Below are positions 5,975 to 10,201 of a stretch of 10,201 bases of DNA, piece after piece; the stretch's first letter is position 1, and every line of letters starts with the position of its first letter. The position numbers and the translations under genes were made by a program. The notes under the pieces are model-generated. The model was not told where the DNA came from and made no database searches. It was given only the letters and a program-made list of their open reading frames with translations. The stretch is from the NCBI GenBank assembly GCA_031284065.1, contig JAITAP010000258.1, forward strand, positions 1-10,201, given 5' to 3'. This DNA is from Prevotellaceae bacterium (lineage in GTDB: Bacteria; Bacteroidota; Bacteroidia; Bacteroidales; UBA932).

Positions 5975-7270
5975 TTATTTTACAACTTCACAGCGCATGT
6001 TGCCATCCTCGCCTGCGCCTAACATGCGCACAGGCGCAATTTTATTTACCAAATCGGCGTTGTATGGCAGCGCTACCTTTACGTAGTTTTCGGAGAAGCC
6101 AAACATGTAGCCGTTTTTGTGAGCGCTTTCAAAAAGCACGCTGCCCGTTCGGCCTGTATTTTTTTTGTAAAAATCGGCGTGCAGCGCAGCGCAGAGCGTC
6201 CCCAAACGCTTTGCCCTGTCCGAAATTTGCGCGCCCGGCACTTGCGGCATCTCCGCAGCCGGCGTATTGGGGCGCTTGGAGTACGGGAATACGTGCAGGT
6301 ACGACGGCTGCAACGCTTGCAGAAAGGCGCAGGCGCTCTCAAACTCAGCCTCCGTTTCGGTTGGAAACCCCGCAATAATATCGACGCCAATAAACGCGAG
6401 CGGCATTTTTTCCCTGACGTAAAGCAATTTTTCCGCAAACAGCTCGCGCGTGTAGCGGCGGCGCATAAGCCCCAGAATACGGTTAGCCCCGGATTGCAGC
6501 GGAATGTGGAAGTGCGGTAGAAACTTTGGCGAGTCGGCAACAAAATCTACCAGCTCCGCCGTGAGCAAATTCGGCTCAACGGACGAAATACGGTAGCGGG
6601 ATATGCCCTTCACCTTCTCCAGCCGCTGCGCCAGCTGCAAAAGATTTTCGCCCGTTGATTTTCCGAAATCGCCAATGTTTACGCCGGTCAGGATAATTTC
6701 GTTCACGCCCTGCGCAGCAATTTCCTCCGCTTGCGCAGCAATTTTTTCGATTGCAATACTGCGGCTTTCCCCCCGCGCCAGCGGCACGGTGCAGTAGGAG
6801 CAGCGGTAGTCGCATCCGTCCTGCACCTTGAGGAACGAGCGCGTGCGGTCGCCGGAGGAGTAGGCGGTGAAAAAATCGCCGACGGAAGTACCCGCAGGGC
6901 AGTAAGCGCTAACCGAAGGAGAAAAATATTCGCCGATTTTCTGCGCCACCTCGCTCTTGTCCGCCACCAAGCTGACTTCCGGCATTTGCTCCAGCGCCGC
7001 GCCCTTTATCAGCGAGTAGCAACCCGTTACGCAGATTGCCGTGCCGTGCCGCTGCTTTGCCAGCTTGCGAATGGCCTGCCTGCACTTTTTTTCGGCTTGG
7101 GCGGTTACGGCGCAGGTGTGCACCACGTAAATATCGGCAGCGTCGCCCTCGCCGGCTTGGGCAAAGCCCATGCCGCTCAGCTGCCGCGCAATGGTGGAGG
7201 CTTCTGCAAAGTTGAGCTTGCAGCCAAGGTTGACAACGCAAAAGGTTTTATGGTGAACGGAACTTGCCAT
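5975..7270 (-). CDS. mtaB: tRNA t6A37 methylthiotransferase MtaB
   Basis: The 431-residue radical-SAM enzyme adds a methylthio group to C2 of N6-threonylcarbamoyladenosine at position 37 of tRNAs that read ANN codons. Two iron-sulfur clusters are predicted: N-terminal UPF0004 domain cysteines C17 (NLGCKLN), C53 (HTCAVT) and C84 (VTGCYS), and the radical-SAM C153-x3-C157-x2-C160 in DGCDYRCSYC. Later blocks such as ILTGVNIGDFG, SSVEPNLL, HFHIPLQSG and DIIAGFPTE are usual for this family. The last about 60 residues look like a TRAM RNA-binding domain. LGCKLN rather than LGCxKN and the VTGCY block favour MtaB over RimO or MiaB. The frame stays open to 7417, but I chose ATG 7270: the family begins here, and a -7 element lies only 12 bases upstream, inside any longer reading. 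Confidence 0.92.
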   Translation of the reverse strand: MASSVHHKTFCVVNLGCKLNFAEASTIARQLSGMGFAQAGEGDAADIYVVHTCAVTAQAEKKCRQAIRKLAKQRHGTAICVTGCYSLIKGAALEQMPEVSLVADKSEVAQKIGEYFSPSVSAYCPAGTSVGDFFTAYSSGDRTRSFLKVQDGCDYRCSYCTVPLARGESRSIAIEKIAAQAEEIAAQGVNEIILTGVNIGDFGKSTGENLLQLAQRLEKVKGISRYRISSVEPNLLTAELVDFVADSPKFLPHFHIPLQSGANRILGLMRRRYTRELFAEKLLYVREKMPLAFIGVDIIAGFPTETEAEFESACAFLQALQPSYLHVFPYSKRPNTPAAEMPQVPGAQISDRAKRLGTLCAALHADFYKKNTGRTGSVLFESAHKNGYMFGFSENYVKVALPYNADLVNKIAPVRMLGAGEDGNMRCEVVK

Positions 7271-7281
7271 GAAATAATCCG

Positions 7282-7289
7282 CAAAGATA
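7282..7289 (-). promoter_or_regulatory. Candidate -7 element for mtaB
   Basis: The minus strand reads TATCTTTG, a perfect TAnnTTTG. Transcription would start near 7275, leaving only a few bases before the ATG at 7270. The -33 region is not a good match. Its place supports the short MtaB start. The rest of the 330-base divergent gap (7271-7600) holds the opposing promoter and inverted repeat listed separately; I recognise nothing else there. Confidence 0.45.
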
Positions 7290-7432
7290 AGCAAAAGCGG
7301 GCAAAAAACAGCTTGGGCGCTGCCGTTGCCGGCTGAAATTACAAAGCGCCCATGAGACGGAGTGTTGATAAGGTTTTTATAGCGGTACGGTTTTATTTTG
7401 CGCCCTTTCGCTCCCATCTACGGTTACGCCGC

Positions 7433-7462
7433 TTGCAGATTTCGCTTTTTTATTTACCTTTG
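7433..7462 (+). promoter_or_regulatory. Bacteroidota-type promoter for the flavoprotein-rsmA pair
   Basis: TTG at 7433-7435, 19 bases, TACCTTTG at 7455-7462: one of the two best promoter matches in the window. Expected transcription start is near 7469, giving a leader of about 130 bases before the ATG at 7601. Confidence 0.6.
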
Positions 7463-7476
7463 CCGTGTTTTGGTGA

Positions 7477-7506
7477 ACGTTACCCGCATGAAATTTCCGG
7501 TAACGT
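7477..7506 (+). promoter_or_regulatory. Inverted repeat in the flavoprotein leader, possible operator or RNA hairpin
   Basis: ACGTTACC (7477-7484) and GGTAACGT (7499-7506) are perfect 8-bp inverted repeats 14 bases apart, about 8 bases after the expected transcription start. The half-sites are about two helical turns apart, as in a dimeric regulator site; as RNA they form a hairpin. A six-codon reading frame (7488-7508, MKFPVT) begins in the loop. Function is unknown. Confidence 0.4.
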
Positions 7507-7600
7507 AGCCGTTGTTGGGTGTTTTTTCCAAAAACGCCGGGTATTTCTTTCCGGAAAAGGATTTATAAAAGAGTACGCGGAGAAAATCAAGAAGTAGCCG

Positions 7601-8404
7601 ATGAGCAATTCCCCAAAAATATCGCGCAGAAGCGCCCTGAAGTACGCCGGCGCCGCGGCTTTTGGCGCGGCGGCAACGTACGCCGGCATGAAGCTGTTTC
7701 CGCAGCGGGAAAGCTCCGACGGAGCGTCGCCGTCGGGAACCCGCGAGCCTCAACATGTACGCAACTCTAAAAACAAAACAGATATGAAAGTATTACTTGT
7801 AAACGGCAGCCCGCACAAAACGGGCTGCACGTTCACGGCGTTGTCCGAAGTGGCGTCTGCGCTGGAAAAAAACGGCGTGAAGACCGAAATTTTGTGGCTT
7901 GGCTCCGAGCCTGTATCGGGCTGCCTTGGCTGCGGCATTTGCCGCTCCACCGGGCTTTGCGTGCTGAACGATAGCGTAAATGCGGTTGCCGAAAAGGTAT
8001 CCGAGTTTGACGGCTTTGTATTCGGCTCGCCCGTGCACTACGCCGCCGCGTCGGGCTTCATTACGCCTTTTCTGGACAGGCTGTTTTACTCGGCGGGCAA
8101 ACGCTTTGCGTGCAAGCCCGGCGCGGCGGTGGTGAGCTGCCGCAGGGCCGGAAGCACCGCCGCGCTCGAGCAGCTAAACAAATACTTCACCATTTGCAAC
8201 ATGCCCGTAGCGCCGTCGCAGTACTGGAATATGGTTCACGGCAACTCGCCCGACGAAGTGCGCAAGGATTTGGAGGGAATGCAGACCATGCGCACGCTGG
8301 GGCAAAACATGGCGTGGCTTTTGAAGTGCATTGCGGCGGGCAAGGCTGCGGGCGTTGACCTGCCGGCCTACGAAGCGCGCGTTGCCACAAACTTTATCAG
8401 ATAG
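7601..8404 (+). CDS. Tat-signal iron-sulfur flavoprotein (NADPH-dependent FMN reductase family)
   Basis: The 267-residue protein has two parts. Residues 1-61 carry S8-R9-R10-S-A-L-K14 followed by an Ala/Gly-rich stretch (about 15-28), the form of a twin-arginine export signal. From M62 on it is a flavodoxin-like FMN-binding domain: MKVLLVNGSPHKTGCT (FMN phosphate loop), then C108-x2-C111-x2-C114-x5-C120, matching the CX2CX2CX4-7C compact motif that holds a 4Fe-4S cluster in archaeal-type iron-sulfur flavoproteins, then FGSPVHYAAASG. It should carry electrons between FMN and a cluster; partner and substrate are unknown. Export by Tat makes sense for a protein folded around cofactors. There is no lipobox. 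M62 could serve as an internal start giving a cytoplasmic form. rsmA begins 7 bases after the stop, so the two are probably co-transcribed. Confidence 0.85.
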   Translation: MSNSPKISRRSALKYAGAAAFGAAATYAGMKLFPQRESSDGASPSGTREPQHVRNSKNKTDMKVLLVNGSPHKTGCTFTALSEVASALEKNGVKTEILWLGSEPVSGCLGCGICRSTGLCVLNDSVNAVAEKVSEFDGFVFGSPVHYAAASGFITPFLDRLFYSAGKRFACKPGAAVVSCRRAGSTAALEQLNKYFTICNMPVAPSQYWNMVHGNSPDEVRKDLEGMQTMRTLGQNMAWLLKCIAAGKAAGVDLPAYEARVATNFIR

Positions 8405-8411
8405 CTTGTAA

Positions 8412-9203
8412 ATGTCGCCGCCTGTTCGCACCAAAAAACATTTAGGCCAGCACTTCCTCACCGATATGGCGATAGCCGAACGCATTGCGCAAAGCCTCAC
8501 GGCAACGGATACGCGCGATGTGCTTGAGGTTGGCCCCGGCACGGGTGCGCTGACGCGCCACCTGCTACAGCGAACGGATATTAACCTGTACGCCATAGAG
8601 GTTGACGCAGAGGCGACGAGCTACCTGCGGCAGCAATTCCCCGAGCTTGCGCCCCGCCTCGTGCACGGCAGCTTTCTTCGGGTGGACTTACCCCAGCTGC
8701 TGCACGGTAAATTTTGCCTCATCGGAAATTTTCCCTACAACATTTCGTCGCAAATATTTTTCAAGGTGCTGGAGCACAAAAATAGCGTGCCGGAGGTCGT
8801 TTGCATGTTGCAACGGGAGGTTGCCGTGCGCCTTGCCGAAAAGCCCGGCAGCCGAGCTTACGGCATCCTCAGCGTGCTGCTGCAAGCCTACTACAACATT
8901 GAGTACCTGTTTACGGTGGATGAACATGTTTTTGCGCCGCCGCCCAAGGTCAAGTCTGCCGTAGTGCGGCTGACGCGCAACAGCGTTCAATCGCTCTGCT
9001 GCAACGAAGCGCTGTTCAGGCAGGTGGTAAAAACGACCTTCAACCAACGGCGAAAAGCTCTCCGCAATTCGCTGAAGCCGCTGCTTGGCGAGGCAACGGC
9101 GAGCCATCCGCTGCTCGCCATGCGCCCGGAACAGCTGGGCGTGGCGGAGTTTGTGGAGCTGACAAATGTGGTGGAAAAGGTGCGAAGTGGCGGCAGCGGT
9201 TAG
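8412..9203 (+). CDS. rsmA: 16S rRNA dimethyladenosine transferase RsmA (KsgA)
   Basis: The 263-residue enzyme dimethylates two adjacent adenines in helix 45 near the 3' end of 16S rRNA, using S-adenosylmethionine, during late assembly of the small subunit. Motifs are in order: KKHLGQHFL (8-16), VLEVGPGTGALT (37-48, SAM loop), IEVD with E63, GNFPYNISSQ (105-114, the N-x-P-Y target-adenine site) and FNQRRKALRNSL in the C-terminal RNA-binding part. Length is normal. One oddity is S87 in GSFL, where the family usually has Asp (GDxL) contacting the SAM adenine. It starts 7 bases after the flavoprotein stop and shares its promoter. I see no clear terminator after it, only a weak 5-bp hairpin near 9209. 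Confidence 0.95.
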   Translation: MSPPVRTKKHLGQHFLTDMAIAERIAQSLTATDTRDVLEVGPGTGALTRHLLQRTDINLYAIEVDAEATSYLRQQFPELAPRLVHGSFLRVDLPQLLHGKFCLIGNFPYNISSQIFFKVLEHKNSVPEVVCMLQREVAVRLAEKPGSRAYGILSVLLQAYYNIEYLFTVDEHVFAPPPKVKSAVVRLTRNSVQSLCCNEALFRQVVKTTFNQRRKALRNSLKPLLGEATASHPLLAMRPEQLGVAEFVELTNVVEKVRSGGSG

Positions 9204-9261
9204 GGCGTGCTTCAAAGGCGAAGCTCGGCGCAGGCGTAAAAACTTAGTCGCTATTGCCCGA

Positions 9262-9405
9262 TTAAAAAATCTCCGTCAGGTCTTCTCTCACCTGCCTGAT
9301 TACGGATAGTAGCAACGGCAGGTCATTTCGCAGTATATCGAAAATCGCATCGGGTGATTTTTCTATATCACAAAGAGAAGACCGTATGAGCGTTCTGTCA
9401 TACAT
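9262..9405 (-). pseudogene. Collapsed HepT-type (DUF86) toxin gene, internal deletion
   Basis: A 47-codon frame starts with ATG overlapping the last 8 bases of the MntA gene, where HepT starts in such operons. It begins MYDRTLI, like the N-terminus of one HepT branch, and ends DAIFDILRNDLPLLLSVIRQ then VREDLTEIF, like the family's C-terminal helix. Full HepT proteins have roughly 110-145 residues, so most of the middle, including the helices carrying the R-X4-6-H RNase motif and adjacent AMPylated Tyr, is missing; no His or second Tyr remains after Y2. I read this as an in-frame deletion joining both ends. It could still be a short expressed protein; family assignment rests on remembered sequences. 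Confidence 0.6.
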
Positions 9406-9691
9406 AAATAATTTCTTTCATGATGCGTTCAACAAAATGCGGTTGAAGGTTGCTGTGCCGGCGAACAACATCTACCGGTACACCCAAAACAGCCTCCAGC
9501 TCACGCGGCAACCTCACAAGGGATTTCAAGCCCATGGAGGGACCCTCGTAGTATATGTCTATATCGCTATCTTCTTTTTGCTCGCTGCGGGCTACCGAAC
9601 CGAAAATACCCATGCGCTCTATGCCGTATTCCGCTGCATGGTTGCGCTTGTAGTCACGCAACAAGTGGAAATATTCATTCGTCGTTTTCAT
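9398..9691 (-). CDS. mntA: MntA-type minimal nucleotidyltransferase, antitoxin of a HepT/MntA pair
   Basis: A 97-residue nucleotidyltransferase with the intact GSX10DXD motif: G31-S32, ten residues, D43-I-D45. A third acidic residue fits D74 in VPVDVV. In characterised HepT/MntA systems this protein neutralises the toxin by adding AMP groups to a tyrosine of HepT. The sequence looks intact and of normal length. The overlapping downstream frame is a collapsed HepT, so the antitoxin seems to be an orphan or to act on a HepT elsewhere. The start MKTTNEYFHLLRDYK is the first ATG; a TATATTTG lies just upstream. Confidence 0.85.
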   Translation of the reverse strand: MKTTNEYFHLLRDYKRNHAAEYGIERMGIFGSVARSEQKEDSDIDIYYEGPSMGLKSLVRLPRELEAVLGVPVDVVRRHSNLQPHFVERIMKEIIYV

Positions 9692-9707
9692 AACCCTTAT
9701 TTTTCCA

Positions 9708-9715
9708 CAAATATA
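9708..9715 (-). promoter_or_regulatory. Candidate -7 element for the mntA gene
   Basis: The minus strand reads TATATTTG, 16 bases upstream of the ATG. No convincing -33 element is present at 19-21 bases. The AT-rich heptamer repeat lies where a -33 or UP-like region would be. Confidence 0.35.
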
Positions 9716-9723
9716 CGCAAAAT

Positions 9724-9756
9724 AATTATGAATTATGGATTATGAATTATGAATTG
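9724..9756. repeat. Heptamer tandem repeat (AATTATG)
   Basis: Four heptamers in a row: AATTATG (9724), AATTATG (9731), GATTATG (9738), AATTATG (9745), then the partial AATTG. It lies just upstream of the mntA -7 match, so changes in copy number could alter mntA promoter spacing or context. Function unknown. Confidence 0.8.
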
Positions 9757-9914
9757 GGGCAGCCGCTGCGTCGTGCAACGACGCCACTTTATTAACCGGA
9801 TGCTTTAGCGTCCGGCAGCGGGAGAAAACAAACCACCGCCCACCCTTGCGGGCGGGCGGCGAAGCCTATTCAATAGTTCAGTCAAGGTTTAACCTCTACC
9901 GAACGGGGGCAGCC
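9756..9914. other. Hairpin-rich noncoding spacer between 9-bp direct repeats
   Basis: GGGGCAGCC occurs at 9756-9764 and 9906-9914. Between them are three strong hairpins: GCGTCGT/ACGACGC with a 3-base loop (9768-9784); CCGGATGC/GCGTCCGG with loop TTTA and one wobble pair (9796-9815); and CCGCCC plus CCC pairing with GGG and GGGCGG across one mismatch, loop TTGC (9836-9859). A weaker AGG/CCT hairpin lies at 9885-9895. No reading frame looks real. It could be a small RNA, a miniature repeat element or remnants of a mobile element; I cannot name it. Confidence 0.5.
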
Positions 9915-9921
9915 TTTTTCA

Positions 9922-10201
9922 TTATTGTTTTGGCTCTTTTATTACTTCAACGTTTGGATTGTATGTCTTCACAAGTTCTTTTATAGACTGAAAAGTTGCG
10001 TCATCCATATCTCTGCCGGTTATTATGCGTTTTATTTCAACGGGAATATCACGATTGTTGTCTTCTCTATTACCTGTAGCAAAAACTCTCACTTCTTTTT
10101 CACCACTCCATTTTGCTTTTTTATGGGTTAATATATCTATTGCTATTTGTTTCTGCATTTGTTCGTTACAAATGTCTTCTGCTTTTTCTTTTAGTTTGTA
10201 A
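9922..10201 (-). CDS. C-terminal part of a DUF2971-like protein, 5' end beyond the window
   Basis: The frame is open from the window edge to TAA at 9922-9924, so the visible 92 residues are the end of a longer protein; the ATG at 10158 is internal rather than a start. The text AKWSGEKEVRVFATG, then VEIKRIITGRDMDD and LVKTYNPNVEV, fits the C-terminus of DUF2971 proteins, which often end with a W-x-x-E-x-E-x-R block, an I-I-x-G-x block and a final beta strand. The function of DUF2971 is not known to me. The stretch is clearly richer in A and T than the genes at 1680-9203, which hints at a different origin. No terminator is seen after its stop. Confidence 0.6.
   Translation of the reverse strand, partial: YKLKEKAEDICNEQMQKQIAIDILTHKKAKWSGEKEVRVFATGNREDNNRDIPVEIKRIITGRDMDDATFQSIKELVKTYNPNVEVIKEPKQ

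Noticed and set aside
7271..7417. Longer MtaB with 49 extra N-terminal residues
   Set aside because: The extension is unlike the family and covers a good -7 promoter element just upstream of the ATG at 7270.
7352..7597. An 81-residue plus-strand frame in the mtaB-flavoprotein gap
   Set aside because: It overlaps the promoter and inverted repeat, shows no recognisable motif and looks like chance open frame.
9209..9224. Terminator after rsmA
   Set aside because: The GCTTC/GAAGC stem is only 5 bp and is not followed by a T run.

Overview
This window looks like chromosomal DNA of a member of the Bacteroidota, probably a Bacteroidales-type anaerobe or facultative anaerobe. Four things point there: paired lipoproteins of a glycan-utilization locus with PKD and BACON domains; repeated matches to the Bacteroidota promoter form (TTG, about 19 bases, TAnnTTTG); starts without obvious Shine-Dalgarno sequences; and closest remembered relatives of the housekeeping proteins (MtaB, RsmA, standalone heptose kinase) in that phylum. 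Taxonomy is inferred from sequence style only.

Layout. Positions 50-2882 (+) are the end of a polysaccharide utilization locus: a surface lipoprotein with a PKD domain, then a BACON-GH16 lipoprotein with the laminarinase-type EIDIVE active site. A strong terminator-like hairpin separates them. The convergent gap after the GH16 gene (2883-3081) is almost filled by a palindromic repeat element. Positions 3082-4643 hold a YjbR/MmcQ-family gene (-) and a mannose-1-phosphate guanylyltransferase gene (+), divergent from promoters that appear to overlap. The guanylyltransferase gene converges on a heptose-7-phosphate kinase gene (-, 4648-5637), and both stop codons lie inside one terminator hairpin. 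Next is a roughly 290-base array of nearly identical 43/44-bp units closed by an inverted copy. It belongs to the same repeat family as the element at 2894-3079. Then come mtaB (-, 5975-7270) and, diverging from it, a probable two-gene operon: a Tat-signal iron-sulfur flavoprotein and rsmA/ksgA (+, 7601-9203).

The right end (9204-10201) is accessory in character. It holds a MntA-type antitoxin gene with an intact GSX10DXD motif. The overlapping downstream toxin gene (HepT) has shrunk to 47 codons that seem to keep only the two ends of the family. A heptamer tandem repeat and a hairpin-rich spacer follow, then the 3' end of an AT-rich gene resembling DUF2971 proteins that runs off the window.

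Functionally the window covers beta-glucan capture and cleavage at the cell surface, nucleotide-sugar and heptose precursors for surface glycans, and tRNA and rRNA modification. The most unusual features are the two members of the tandem/inverted repeat family, the exported Fe-S flavoprotein and the collapsed HepT toxin. I saw no tRNA, rRNA, CRISPR array or transposase gene.
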